Assembly (NCBI GenBank): GCA_030248215.1
Contig: JASANG010001116.1
Span: 34,414 to 98,413 of the forward strand
Origin: Enoplolaimus lenunculus
Lineage: Eukaryota; Nematoda; Enoplea; Enoplida; Thoracostomopsidae
Direction of reading: 5' to 3'
DNA: 64,000 nucleotides
Below are positions 22,001-35,159 of the stretch, one piece after another. A program made the position numbers and the translations under genes. The notes under the pieces are model-generated. The model did not search any database, was not told where the DNA came from, and saw only the letters and a program-made list of their open reading frames with translations. The stretch's first letter is position 1. The number at the start of each line of letters is the position of its first letter.

Positions 22001-25000
22001 TTCTTAGTTCAAATGAGATTGTAGAATCTTCGAACCTCCTTAGGATAAAGTAAATACTATTCTTGGTTGAAATGAGATTGTAGACTCATCGAATCTCCTT
22101 AGGATAAAGTAAATACTACTCTTGGTTGAAATGAGATTGTAGACTCATCGAACCTCCTTAGCATACATAAATATATGGCTACCATGTTATGGCACTGACC
22201 CATAATTTTCAATTATTGTTGCTGTTCAAAAACTTAAATATTTCCTTAAGCCGTGACTTAGTCACTACTTAAGCAAATCTTAAGTAAATACTCCTTAGTA
22301 ACATTTCAGAAACCCAGCCAGTGTCATTTGTACAACATCTTTCGTAATTCCGCTACGCAACACATGGTTAGTTCGCTCGAACAGCTTAACCCCAAAAAAC
22401 TAATGGTCAACTTCAATCAAACAAACTCAAATTTCAAAATTTTAAAAAAGCAAAAAATAACGCTATTATGCCGGCAAAATTTTATCAACTTTTGCATTGA
22501 AAACCAGAAACACTACTTACAGTTTGCTGCTGACTGAAACATAGCAGCCATGTTATCGTTGCGATGAATTGGATCGAGTGGAACAGCAGGAAAATCAGGA
22601 CCTCGTGGCGCGAAACCAAACCCTTCTGAAAAAATACGATTAAAAATTAAAAAATAGTACCATCAACAACTCCATACCATACAAGAGCCAGTATGAAATT
22701 ATTTGTATTACAGTGCATCAACATTCCATGTACCATGATACCCATAAATCCAGTCTGGTCACTCAAAATTTCTTGACATTAACATTCTTTCATACCCTAC
22801 TATTTCTATTTAGTGCTTACTGGTGTAAAATTAGTCCTGTCACTATGGCCATAGACTGTGAAATATCAAACAAGTTTGATATTTGAATTCAAGCTTCTTG
22901 AACAAATTCAAAAAGTCTGAATTAATTTAAGAAGAGCGGAGCCACACAGTTTCCGACTGGCCAAACAAAATGCAGGTGAAAAAAATTGAATCAACTTGCA
23001 ACTGTGTTCACAATTGCGAATTGAACTTAACAGCATGAATTCCAGTGAATAATTTGTTACTCCAAGAAATTCAAATCAGTTTTGCGACCAAACTTCCACC
23101 ATATAAGTTGTTCGTGCAAGTTTTTGCTGCACAAACTTGCATGTATTGTGTAAATAATGCTTTATTGCACCACTCTGTAACGGTTTTCATGAAATAAATA
23201 TCCAGTATGTTTAAGAACCTGTACAGACCTCTAAACTAAGTTTCACACTGTTTTCCACACTAATGGGTAAACCACACACATTTAATATAACATACTTACC
23301 TGGGCACAACTGTTGAAATCCTGCTATATCTCTTCCGTTTCCCAGCTGATCGTTCAAAATTCCACTACAAAAAGGTTCCACTTCGCCCAGCGAGCGCCCA
23401 AACGTATCTACAGCAACCTTTTATTACTATAAATATTTTGCTGAAAGCCTCGTCTTAATTCTACATAAATATTTTGTAGAAAAAGATTTTTGCTTCAACA
23501 TCAAGGCAAACGTTTAGAATTCACGGAGATAAAATTGGCATGAATCAGTATGAACGGCGAACAACAGTGCCAAAATAATCAATTTAGAACAACGAAAAGT
23601 GTAACAAGGTTTATCAACAAGCTATTTAACAATAAATTATAATATCCTATTCAAACAAAAAATAAACTATATCAACACACTTCGGTACCTTGTCCAACCG
23701 GAAAAATTCCGCCGCCACGTGGCACATCGTTACCTCGATCCTCAAATCCGCCCATTCCCATTATACCAGCCATCGAATTAGCAGGTCCTCCAAACATTGG
23801 CCTGCAATCTGGCCCACCGTTTACGCCACCAATTCCCACATTTGCCATCGAAAACCCATGCGGCGCATCAACCCCAGCAGCATGCAATATTCCGGGGTCA
23901 TTGAAAAAATCTCCAGTACCCGGAATACCAATACCACAAAGCTCCCCACGATACTCTTGCACATGATCAGCAGCTGCGAACATTTCTCGACCACTGCCAC
24001 TAGCAAAAGGACCTACCCCCATCACAGGGGTTTGAGCCTTTTGAAACGGATTCATAGTTAAGCTTTCACTAATCGGGCCGGCTCGATTAAACCCAACCGA
24101 CGCAAAATTATTGTTTGGCGTGCCGAAAACACCAAAAGGCGGTCCTCGATCATATTTTACTTCACCTGAACGGCCACGTTTCTCTGAACGACGTTCATTT
24201 CGAGTCTCTAAATCCAAATCAATCGCGGACCATTTCCTTTTCAGTTCACCGTCTCCAATACGCCGGCCAGTTAGCAACTGCGCTACTGCTTCGTGCACCA
24301 AAAACGGCATCTGGTATACTAAAAACAAACCTGGCACATTACAGGTGTTCCATTCCCCAAATAAAGCTGGATGACCCCGCACACATTCTAGTTCTTCCAC
24401 GCACTCCGACTACTCTCACAGTTGTCTAACTCCACTTTTACCGCCCCGTGTAAACGCAAAAACGATTTATAATTTGCAGCTTCACTCGCCCAGCAGGGTA
24501 GGGAAACCCTAGTATTGTAAGACAGTCTACATTACATAATCTAGGCAATTACCTGGAATTCTACGGAGTATAGTCATTTCAAATTGCATTCTTCCAAAGC
24601 TTAACAATATTATACTTTCAAATAATACACCATCTGGCATTTATGTACCTTCTCTCTTGCGACGTTCCTGATAAATATCGTCCATCGTTTGACGCGAAAA
24701 CACTCGAGACAAATTTACCACTTTGCCGGATATTGTCATTTTTGTGCCGTAAACTACAAAAAATGAACACAATCTTGTCCATCTAGGTAGACCAATGCAA
24801 AATGCTACTACAACAACAATATTAGGGCAAATACATGGTTTTCTTGGCCAACAGTAGTACCTAGTACCAAAAGCAACCGATTAGGACTGCAAAAGAATGA
24901 GTTGCAACCGCGAGCACACAGCTTTTGCCAACACATTTGTCATCAACATTCACAACCAACATAGCAGCAGTTGCTAAGTGAATGAAACAGCTAACCACGC

Positions 25001-28000
25001 TAATGAAACAAGTTGCAGAATTTGCTCAATCCAGTTCTCAAATACAGAAGATACAATAAGCAGGGGAATCCGCGAGCCGCGCGATCGCGAAAGTTTTGCA
25101 AACATCAATCGATTTTCTCACAATTACAGCGTTTTAGATTGGGTGGAACAGTCAAAAAAAATCCGGTTTTTCATGAACGTTTTCTTATTTTGGTAACTTT
25201 TGCACTAGCCAAGCTCAAAAATTAGGATTTTTTCCAAGTTTTCTAACGAAAACGAGACATTTTCAGGCCACGGACACCTCGTAACTCAGTCTAAATCCCA
25301 CAACAAACCCAAGTGGAAGCAATAGCTTCAAAAGAAACCAAAACCTTAGCACGAAACACCTCAGTGAATATAAATTCACGTTTTGAAGTTCTGATTTCTT
25401 TCTTGCTTTGTCATGAATACCGTATGGCCCCGTCACTATCATACCTGGGCCATCCCTAGCTTTAAAATACTTAAATGAAACACAACTTATTTGTATTATT
25501 GCTGATATAAAAAGCTACATTTTTATGTTTCAAGTTTTGTAGACCGGCACTAGACGTGTTGCGTGGCGATAGCATATTTTTTTAATTATATAACTGTAGA
25601 TTTGCAATGCCGTCCGATGCCGTACGGTACAGCAATATTCACACCTATACGCACGACCTGTACAGAATATTTCTATACTGGCTGCTCCTGCTGCTATATT
25701 TGCAACCGCGGAAACAAACCGTAATTGTCGGTCGATTACGTTTACCATTACATATTTCATTTCCTAAAACCCCATTGGCATTAAAAACCCAAACACATCT
25801 AAACCAGTCGTAGTGAGACTACATTTATTGAGCGAAGCACAAACACACGTAAGCAATTAAGGTAATATGGAAATTAGTTATTAGCTAACTATTAATTTAT
25901 CGGTTTTGGAGGTTTGTAAGCAATTTGCTCGGATTCCGCGCACCCAAAAACCCTTCAGCCACCCAAATAATTTTTGGAATAATTTCAAAAAGTCCTAATT
26001 TTGTCTTGTCAATTAAGCTAATATGCAAATTAGCTATTAGCTAACTATTCAATTATCGATTTTGGATGTTTGTAAACTATTTATTCAAATTCCACGCACC
26101 GAAAAACCATATAGGGCTGAAATTATATTGCTTTTAACCTTAATAATTAGTGAAATATTTTAAAAAGTCGTAATTTAGGCTTATAAACTATGCTAATATG
26201 CAAATTATCTATTAGCTAACTGCTCAATTATCGATTTTGGAGGTTTGTAAACAGTCTACGCAGATTTTTCGCACCCAAAAACCCTTTAATGCTAAAATTA
26301 GATTGCTTTTAACTGTAATAATTAGTGAAATATTGTAAAAAAAATTTAGGCTTAATTATTACGCAAATTAGCCTTTAGCTAATAAACGGCTTAAAATTTT
26401 AAAACCCCAATGCGAGGTTAACACCCCAGGATAATTGGCTTTCAAACAAAAAAGTTTATCAAAATTGGTTCAGCCGTTCCTGAGATTGTTTCGGACGGAC
26501 AGACGGACTGACGGACATCCACCTATCGACCCCCAACTACAAAACATAAAACGCTTCGCGAAACTCCGAGCTTCGCTCCGAGTTTCGCTTCGCTCAAAAA
26601 CCAAATAAAAGTTCCACAGTTTTATGGCACATTTATCCTGGCACCAATAGCCAACTCAGCAAATGTCTTCAACTTCAGCAAATATTACGATATTATTATG
26701 ACATGATACAATAGGTCACAATAAGTAGACTCTATTCCGCAACTGTAATTATTGGCGTTGGGTATGTATGTACATCTTATTCCAACGCGCTGCTTAACGG
26801 GCGCACTCTCACACGAGGGTGACCTTCGTTACAACATTCTTAGCCCGAAACGTCAAAACTAACGCATTCGCCCGCCTGTCAACTATCCGGGTTTACCAAA
26901 ACGATACCCCACACTTTATAGTTAGTTAAAGCTACTCAATTATGTATATACTAATTAGCTGTTACTGAATAAAAAATTTCTCTTCATACCTAGCAATTTC
27001 TTCTGCAAGTTCCGAGTAAAAACCAGAATAATCGCCCATGCAGAAATGCACACTCACATTGGATATTCACTGTGGTACGTAATGCATCGTTCACAATAAA
27101 TTTTGCCACCGAAAACACTGTAAGGTAAGGTTAACACGTATCAATTTTCAAAACTGCCATGAGTTAACCCTATCCTAACGCAAAAATTGTGTTATTTCTA
27201 CTATAATACGTGTCAAAGCCTTAACACACATTATGGTAGAGTTAACACAATTTTTGCGTTAAGATAGGGTTAACGCAAGACAATTTTGAAAATTTCTGGA
27301 CACATGTATACCCAACCTTATAGTGTTTTCGGCGGCAAAATAAATTTTTTATTGTGAACGATGCAAAACGATGACCACAGGCGGCAGCTTGATTTCGTCG
27401 TTTAGCCTTCTGCTCAAGTGAAATCTTACTGTGTCGTGGGCACTCCCTACAACCCTACCACATCCTAGTGGTGTCAAATACTTTTTCATATGTGGTTAAT
27501 AAGCTTCCGATATGAAATCCTGGCTATGCCCCTGCAGCTCACTCGGGTAAAGCTCCCTCACTTTAGAATTTCTCATCCCAATTTTGCAAACCACCCGAGC
27601 TTGTGGGTCTTATTCATCACTTTAAAGCCCTAAATGACGTGTTTCAACGTAATACACGTCATGTTTGCTAGTACCGTATTCTCTTGGCCGCCTACATCCC
27701 GAACTTCGGCTCATCTGACCAAACAAAAAGTACCTCAACAGGAACCGGAATCTAAACCTGTGCTACAAACCGGATTCAAACGTAGAAATATAGCTTACAC
27801 AATATCTTATCCACGCTATCATAATCTTCGAACTCAACAGTCACTTGGTTCGGGAAGAAAACCTTGGTCGTCATCCTGAGTATATCCAGACCAATTTTTT
27901 TGATCTGTCCCTCGCCCGAACCCATTAAAAATTGATGCCACTTTGTTATTTGTTGCTTATCAAATTCAGATTCGTTGCTGCCAGTATTCATCGCTGCAGT

Positions 28001-31000
28001 GGTCGTGCTAGGTTTTTTAGGTACTGGGACTGGAACTAAATCCAGTTCATGTTTTGGCGTATCATCGATTGTTATCACTTTTACAACTTTGCCGTACTGC
28101 TCAAAATGTTTCCTGAAATAATATAAAAAATTTTCAAAAAATTTAATGGCACTTTGGAATTATACTATTAAACTTTAATCATCAAGACCTGTATTCTCAA
28201 CCATTGGTGCCAGTTTTTCTAACCAGTACAGGAAACCAACAAACTCGGCAAAAGGGGAAACACTTTGAAAAAATTGGCTGGGTATCCGAAATATTATTTA
28301 AGTATTTACTTAAGTTATGCTTAAGTAATAACAAGTCCACGGCTAAGCATATAACAACTTAATTTGTTTACAAAAAAATCTGTGTCAGCTTTGAGCGAGG
28401 GTCAGTACAAGGAAACGATACTTTTGCTTTATACAATTATGAATTATGGAGACGCCAAGTGTCTACAATTTCAAGCAGACCAAGGTTAACATGCTAAACT
28501 GTTAGTCTGTAACGAATCGAACTTGGACACAGCTAAATGCTGGGTTTCAAGAACGTTACTGAACTTACAGTCACGGACAGAATAAAGTGAAACCACGATC
28601 GCGACACAAATGCGGTACGACCCGTGATCGCTCGCAGACGCGATCGTGATCGCTCGCAAACACAATTTAGGTGCACGCAGAAACCGCGGTTACATGCGAC
28701 AACGATCGCGTCTCAAACGCAACTGTAGTGGACGCAGTTGCGGTTTCTGAGCACATAATTCTGTCTGAGACTGTAGGTACTATATTCCATTTAAGTATTC
28801 ACATACACTTAAGTACCGTTTTGAAAACCCAGCCAAATGTTAGTCCATTCTTGTGTGAACTTTCATCAGTACTCTAGTCGCTCATAATGTTTACATTATA
28901 AGGATGTGGTTCCAAATTAGAGAAACCAGAGCAACGACGGCGCTATACCTGTGCTGTCTGGCGCGTCTGTCGTTGTCCGTCATCGTGTGGCATCATGCGC
29001 TAATTGCCCAGCGTCAACTCGCTTACGATGCCACACGGCAATGGACGGCTACGGCCAAAAATGTCCCACCAAAGCATACATATTGGGAAACATATGTTAG
29101 GCATCATGGGCGCTTCAGCTCTGTTGAACAGCCTATTGTTACGCTACCACACGCACGAAAGCGTGCAATACCAAAGTTCCACGTGGTGCTAATGCCAAAA
29201 GTTTTAAAAAATGCTTAGCATTTCGGGCTGTACCACATGCCAATCGTATTATAGCAAGCTAATTTACATGCTTGCACCAAATAAATAGTAGCGGCTAGCT
29301 ACTTTAAACTGATGGCTATTTCCATCAAACTGCATCGATACTAAATCAATGCAGGTCAATATGTAGTTCCGGAGTGCCTTAACAATAGCAAACATGTGCA
29401 TCTTACAGCTAGAACTATATACATGCAAGGGCGATAGTCATGGCGGCAAAGAGTACTTTGACCACCATTACAGTAAAAATTTACTAAGGTAAGTTAAGAT
29501 TAGTGTCCTTAGCTCGCAAACATATCTGCCACCACAACAAGCGAACACGCTTCTTCGCTAACGAGAGTAATGTATTTCTACAATTATAACTATGCGTACA
29601 CCAAGTAGCATTTAGCAGTATAGGTGACGCAAGCGCTGAGCTTTCGTAAGTGGTTCACACGATAATTCGCGATTGACCAAAACTTAGTTAATATAGTGCT
29701 CAAATTACTACTAGAACCAAACATGAATAGTCTTAAATAACTAGCTCTCAACCGAGCCCAGGCTCAGCGCTACTATACCCGGTTCTCACTTCCTTCGCCG
29801 TTGAAGTGCAAAAATATCTTATCAAGCTTTTCTACCTACAACCATGGTCCGCACTCCTAAACGCTTACCGACTCTGCAGTTACATGAGCAATTTCCAATT
29901 AGTAGCACGTGCTACACGGTTGACAGTATGGTCGACTACTAAACCAAGGTCGTTTTACTGCTTGTGCCAACAATTGGCAGCCAAAAATTCCGGTACTGCC
30001 CTCCACTCTTGACGAAACACAACTGATGTCTTAAACTGGCCACAAGGCATTAGTGATGGGCAACAGACAAAATAAAAAACCTGGTTATCCGGCACATATA
30101 TTTTAACGGATAAGTATCCGAGTACGTCGTGCCGAGCAATTCTGAACATTTCAACAGAACTACGCAATTTACCGCAATACTTCGTTTGTGTGCACATCTC
30201 GTGATATATTTTTGACCGCCAAAAACGTAGTCATCGTGCACTCAGATACGTCCATGATTTCAGGTAATGGCCATCGTTGAATAATTAATTGTTGACCCGA
30301 ATTACTAACAAATTCATTCCGCTTTGCCATGAAACGATCTAGCGCCGCTTCGGAAGGTAACGTGATAATTCCTATTCGTCTAGTTATTCGATTGTAATCT
30401 GCACCCTGAAAACCAAACCATGACAAAAATAACTCACTGCGAAAAGTAGTGGCGCTCTGACAAACCATTTTTAGATTTAAGCTCTACCTTAAGCATATCA
30501 AAAATAAAAACGAGTCCGATACATAAAAATTAATATTTACACACCGGCCGTTCACAATTTCCAATTAAATATCAGCATAAATAAAACTGTTTTATTTTTA
30601 TAATGTCCACAATGGAATACTTGTTCGTTTTTTGCGCAATTAAGCAAGAACTCAGCCACAGACAAACTTGCTGCCGCATCAAAATCGCCAATTTTTCGAA
30701 CCACAACAACATAAGGCTTAAAATATGATAAAAAATATTAACATTAAAATTAAAACATTTCTTAATCCTAGATTTGGCGAAATTCAAAAAATTCAAAGAA
30801 GCAAAACATTTCAGCAGAACGTAAATATCAAAGTGGCATTATATACTAAACAGCAAAATTACCGTTGTCACTACGCATTGCTTTTTTTACTTCTAGGGAT
30901 TCGCTAATTGATGGCCACTTCATCATATCCGAGATACACTCCCTCGTAGGCACGCAAACATAACAAGTTGAAGATTGCTAAAGTGAGCGGTGCACACACC

Positions 31001-33293
31001 CGTGCTCGAATGTTTTGCGTATATTTACTAGATACGTATCTAGCGAGAGCTCACAGAACAAAAACGTAAATTTTCCGATCAGAAATTGTGTAAACTAGCC
31101 TCTCCACGGTATTAAATTGTTAACTGAACTACATTTGCGGGAAGGCCTAAATCGATTACAAAAATGTTTTGTGTGTCTAAAACACCAACAACTAAAAATA
31201 ATCAGCAAAAATAAATTTTACCGTGAAAAACAAACCCAATTAGTGGTACAGATGTTCTCTGCTATATACTACAATGGTTTGTAAAACGCAGTTGCTTTAG
31301 ATAACTGGGCATACGCTGGGTCCCGACTCAGTGACAGGCTTCTAGCGGGGGGCCCTCGATGGGCAACCAGGGGAAAACTGCGCTAAGCCTCACGATCAAT
31401 AATCAGTTCCGCTAATAATACGACCTTCACATGTTCTTACCTTTGGACGCATTCTCGATGCTACAATCATGTCACCATTCAATGTGTGGTGTTTGCCGTT
31501 GTTGAGTATGGCTTCAACGCTTTTATCAGAGTCAAACATAACAAGCACAAGCAACCGTTTGTATGAAAATTTCAACCTTTCAACCTGTAAACATAAAATA
31601 TTTTCCTTCTTTTTCAAGCAATTGCAGTAGCAACTAAACTATGCCATTTTGTTTATTTTGTACGAAAATTCCGTATTCGGCTAAAAGCACGAAGCCTACC
31701 TGGGTCGATTACCTTTATTTGGCTTATGCTTTTTGCCTTCCGGATCAGCATTTCTAAGCCTTAAAAATTTTTTGGCGTCAAATGCAGTTGTTGCCAGAGT
31801 GCAACCGCAATTATAAAATTCCGAAACCGGAACGTTAAAAACTACAATTTATTAACTCAACCTGAAATTCATACAAAAGCGAGTGAAATAAAGTAAAATT
31901 AAATGCAATAAGTTCAGCCATTGAAAACGGGGGTTCGTAAAAATTAAAATCCTATGTCTAAATAACCTATTTCGAAGGCCAAAATCGTGAAACAAATACA
32001 GTAGCTGGGAAACGTCAGATAAGTTATGAAGTATGATTCAAATTGAAAATTTTGCCAATACACGCTTAGACAAATTTAGAAAAATAAGTTACAATAATAA
32101 GTTACAATGATATTACGCCAATTTTTCTTAAATTTTCGAATACCAAATATTCTCAGCCCCAAAAATCCCAGAAAATTCCGGTAAAAACCCTTTTTGTTGC
32201 ATATGTAACTTTCCGCCATAATGTAGAGCATAATCATGTCTATGTAGTGCGTTTAGATGCTATAATACGAGCGATCAGGCATGATGAAATCACATTTTTC
32301 TTTACAAACTGAAACTTTAAGTGTAGAATTACCCCCCAAATTATCTTTCTATTTTACCTTCCATCTTCAGAAAAATCCATTTCAGTGCGTTTTCACAATA
32401 TATCCAATGACCTGAATTTGTTTTAAAACACTCCAACACGGATAACTAACCTTGCCAAACTGTTCTAACCATTTGCGAAGATTAAAAACGCTGATATTCT
32501 GGATTAGTTGAACCAACACCGAACGTTTTGGCTAAAACACATGAGATCAGCTATAATATATAGTGCCTTACTAAATTAAACATTAACATCTGGCTGCGAT
32601 TGCATTTCTAGGCAGTCAACAAGTTCAGGTTTTGATACGCTGAAGTAAAAAATGTCAAGCAAACAATTAATTCTAATTTAACAATCATTATATATTGCGC
32701 GGTTCAAATACTTCAAACAACGCACAAGTTTGGTGTTATATCTAGTTAGCATTCAGTTCTAGTGGAAAATTACTCAAAAATTCGCCCAAGACACCTTTTC
32801 GGTCAACAAAACTCAAATTACAGTTACAGATGCTCCGAGCATAATCATATTTATTCGTATGTGAACAAAAATTTGATACATAAGCTGATTACATACAAAA
32901 AATCTGCAAATTACATAGGTATTGTTTTCATTGAATGAGAAGTAGAGGCGTCAACTGGGGTAAACATCTAAGTCTGCGCTCGGATATGCGGCTCCCTACA
33001 TCTCCTTCCGACGCCAAAACGCAAACAACACTATACAATTTGCAGATTTTTAAAGTATAAACAGGTTAAGTATCAAATCTGTAAACGACGAAAATTCCAG
33101 TAGTTGGAATTAAAATTTCCGAATGCCAAGACCTTACATCAAATAAACCAAACTCTTTGCATTCAAGTGAATCGTTGACTCGGTCCAGCATTTGCCCAAT
33201 CACAAACTTGGCACACTTCGCATCCAAATCCTCACTGTCGTTGGTCATTTCTTCAACTCCAATTTTACGATTATCATCGATTGCTGCAGTCTC
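19077..33293 (-). CDS. Large RNA-binding protein with three divergent RRMs and a SAM-like C-terminus (5' end not found)
   Basis: Exons (minus): 33293-33138, 32531-32451, 31584-31441, 30716-30621, 30405-30173, 28112-27799, 24753-24649, 24318-23689, 23407-23300, 22625-22521, 21526-19736, 19288-19077. All twelve join in phase, giving at least 1324 residues. An in-frame ATG exists in the first listed exon, so the true start may be there or further upstream. RRM1 is about residues 53-127 (RSVLVQLIQNIS, then NLRKWLEQFGK, then RLLVLVMFDSDKSVEAIL). RRM2 is about 128-206 (PYVVVVRKIG, GADYNRITRRIGIITLP). RRM3 begins near 215 (TFLAVKNISRDVHTNEVL, KHFEQYGKVVKVITIDD), is interrupted by about 60 Pro/Ser/Thr-rich residues, and resumes at VTVEFEDYDSVDKIL. 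A long Gly/Met/Ser-rich, probably disordered region follows. It ends with about 60 residues like a SAM-type helical fold (SLSVDDLKELGVSMGDRKRL). The RRMs lack most aromatic RNP residues. This is probably a nuclear RNA-processing factor; I cannot assign an orthologue. Confidence 0.85.
20130..20260 (-). repeat. Coding tandem repeat in the RNA-binding protein
   Basis: The peptide KNVIAPGLVLTG occurs twice, about 16 residues apart, with nearly identical DNA (AAAACGAGACCAGGTGCGAT on the plus strand). Just downstream in the protein come imperfect repeats of the type SGIARQS-GTTGQS-GLAGQL-SGIARQS. It looks like repeat expansion in a disordered region. Confidence 0.8.
21841..22320. mobile_element. 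MITE with GGCTGGGTTTCTGAAA termini and internal 60-bp tandem repeats
   Basis: The inverted ends are GGCTGGGTTTCTGAAAC and TTTCAGAAACCCAGCC. At about 22002-22165 three copies of a 60-bp unit lie in tandem, containing GAAATGAGATTGTAGACTCA. A relative (28276-28836) lies in another intron of the same gene, and worn related sequence is at about 21590-21730. Confidence 0.75.
25590..25700. repeat. GC-rich CCGTCCGATGCCG-type repeat fragment
   Basis: ATGCCGTCCGATGCCGTACG recalls the GC-rich inverted repeats at 9500-9545, 28940-29060 and 55015-55195, which share GCCGTCC and GCCACACG words. Low certainty. Confidence 0.35.
25800..26590. repeat. About 150-bp tandem repeat unit, ending in a GACGGACAGACGGAC tail
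   Basis: At least four diverged units contain GCTAATATGCAAATTAG, then TCGATTTTGGAGGTTTGTAA, then CGCACCCAAAAACC. The block ends with AAAATTGGTTCAGCCGTTCC and TTTCGGACGGACAGACGGAC. It fills part of the 3 kb intron of the RNA-binding protein gene. Confidence 0.75.
27084..27364. mobile_element. Palindromic MITE with GCATCGTTCACAATAAA termini
   Basis: The left arm GCATCGTTCACAATAAATTT and right arm ATTGTGAACGATGC match over about 45 bp. The inner arms GGTTAACACG and ACGCAAAAATTGTG also pair with the other side. No coding sequence. Confidence 0.8.
28276..28836. mobile_element. MITE with TTGGCTGGGT termini, carrying a nested element
   Basis: The ends TTGGCTGGGTATCCGAAA and TTTTGAAAACCCAGCCAA are inverted. 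An inner block at about 28567-28775 with CGATCGCG-rich arms (starting ACGGACAGAAT, ending ATTCTGTCTGAGA) seems to be a second element inserted into it. Similar CGATCGCG words occur at about 14620-14860. Confidence 0.65.
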
Positions 33294-33781
33294 CTAAACA
33301 GAGAATTCTGAGTATATAGTAGTCATGGAGCAACTGTCGGAGTTGTATTATGTAAGTGCATATCCAGCCAAAAATTAAAACTTGATCACACTATATTTAG
33401 TTTTGCTTGCTATCATTTTGCTCCTACAATACTTTTGGCATTAAATGCGTTACATACGTAGAACATTTATTTCTGTAATGTGGAACAAAACAACTGAAAA
33501 ATATTGTGATTTTGGTCATACATTACCGTGTAATACTAGGACTGTGCGATGATACTTTCAGCAATGAATATCATCTTCATTACAATGCTATAAGCCACAA
33601 GTTTGGAAGCATAGCTATGTAGTAAACTATACGGATAATTTCTTGAGGTACCAAGCAAACAAATCAAATGACAATCGGCTCGAAAATAAATGAGTCAAAA
33701 GTTATTTAAATGTCTATACTTTAACTCTAACGTTATTTCTTGGTGTGCTCGAATTTTATCGTATGCTTCAGCTAAAAATAT

Positions 33782-33926
33782 CAGGGTACAAAAAGAATTC
33801 TGATTCCGATTACAATTCCGATTCAAAAAGAGTTCCGATTCCGACTGCACACTCAATCGGAATCTTCCGGTAAACTTGCTGTTCCGATTCCGATTCTGAT
33901 ATAATCCAGTTCCGCATTGTACCCCC
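33782..33926. mobile_element. Short hAT-like MITE, GGAATTCCGATT subfamily
   Basis: It begins CAGGGTACAAAAAGAATTC and ends CCGCATTGTACCCCC. The interior repeats GATTCCGATT. Flanks AAAATATC/AAAAATAC look like a worn 8-bp target duplication. Confidence 0.6.
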
Positions 33927-34350
33927 AAAAATACCATCAAAACTGTATTGTCACAGAGTTTCTTCTGGAGGCTTTAGAAACACTCATATACACAAAGCAA
34001 GGTCTGCCTCTGGCCCCGGCAGAAACTCGAATTCCGGCTCCGGCAGAATGTCGAAAGTGAGATTTTCTACTGTTTCGCAAAATTTTTATCGTGCGTTTCT
34101 TTAGGTTCGCAGCAGCGAATCTAGAAATTTCTGGTGGGAATCTGTAATAACAGCAACTTAATAACCTTTTAGGGTAAGCTAAAATCTTTGATGTAATTAA
34201 AACTCAGAACGCGCTATCTGAGTTGATTAATCAACTCACCGGAATTTACAATGTTTCTACGTGCATAAAATTTTGTACCTGTACTGAATTGCTTATATAT
34301 AAGCAATTACTATAAGGAACGATAAATCGCTTTCTCGTGTGGGAACAACG

Positions 34351-34745
34351 TTTATGGGTCATCCACGTTATAATGCGCGCGCTAATGCAAAAATTTGTCC
34401 AACCACATGGTGGGGATTTGTGTACAAATCGAAGCTGCAACTAGCGTGTAAGTACAATTTTGTGCGGTACTTAAACACTATTAATTGTCCCGACACTGTC
34501 CGAAGGGAGTCGGGACAAAAGGTAAAAAATTAAGCAAAATCAATAAGTATATATAGATGTGTTTGTGTTGTTATGTATGTTTGCGATGCTATATGAACAC
34601 AGTGCAATATGCCTTTACGTCCTCGTTAGGGACTTCCGGACATTGTAGTGGTCTCGTAATAGTGTGGTAAAACGACGTCGGGCCTTAACTCAGACCAAGA
34701 CACTTTTTTTCAGTAGCGCGTGCAGTATAACGTGGATGTTCCATT
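34351..34745. mobile_element. MITE with TATGGGTCATCCACGTTATA termini
   Basis: The left arm TATGGGTCATCCACGTTATA and right arm GTATAACGTGGATGTTCCAT are inverted. A related 533-bp element is 36724-37256, and a worn piece begins near 838. Confidence 0.7.
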
Positions 34746-35159
34746 AATAAAATTAACTGCAGGAAATTAAATGTAAAGATGTCTATTTCATGCTTAGATT
34801 TTAAGCAGTAATTCTTTTTCAGTTGTGCAAAACTAATAAAGTAGTACCTAGTGGCTCGCAATTCCAATTACAAATGGCGCCAGAATAGATTGAGTTTTGT
34901 AACTTGTTAAATTGTTAAGCGAATGTTAGTGGACAGCCATCCATATTTTACCATGAGTTGACTGTATAAAGATGGAAAAGTATTTGTAAATCCAATGTTA
35001 CTAACGAATAAGGAAATGCGAAGCAGTAAAAGTAACCCAAAATTTTTTTAACAGATCACGGCCAATGTTACCCTAAAAGCCGTCCCATTTGCCTGGGACA
35101 GAAATGTACCAGTACTACCCGTCTCATTTTCCCGGACCGAAATGTACCAGGAGTACATA

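Larger units (their letters stand above)
33294..35159. other. Intergenic, left part: MITEs, possible missing 5' exon of RNA-binding protein
   Basis: No clear exon. It holds a GATTCCGATT-type hAT-like MITE (33782-33926), a CTCCGGC fragment (about 33995-34060) and a 395-bp MITE (34351-34745). An upstream exon or promoter of the RNA-binding protein gene could lie here, but I could not find one. Confidence 0.5.

Noticed and set aside
28904-29218. Plus-strand frame of 104 codons inside an intron of the RNA-binding protein gene
   Set aside because: It overlaps a GC-rich inverted repeat (CATCGTGTGGCATCATGCGC against GATGCCACACGG) and shows no family similarity or splice context.
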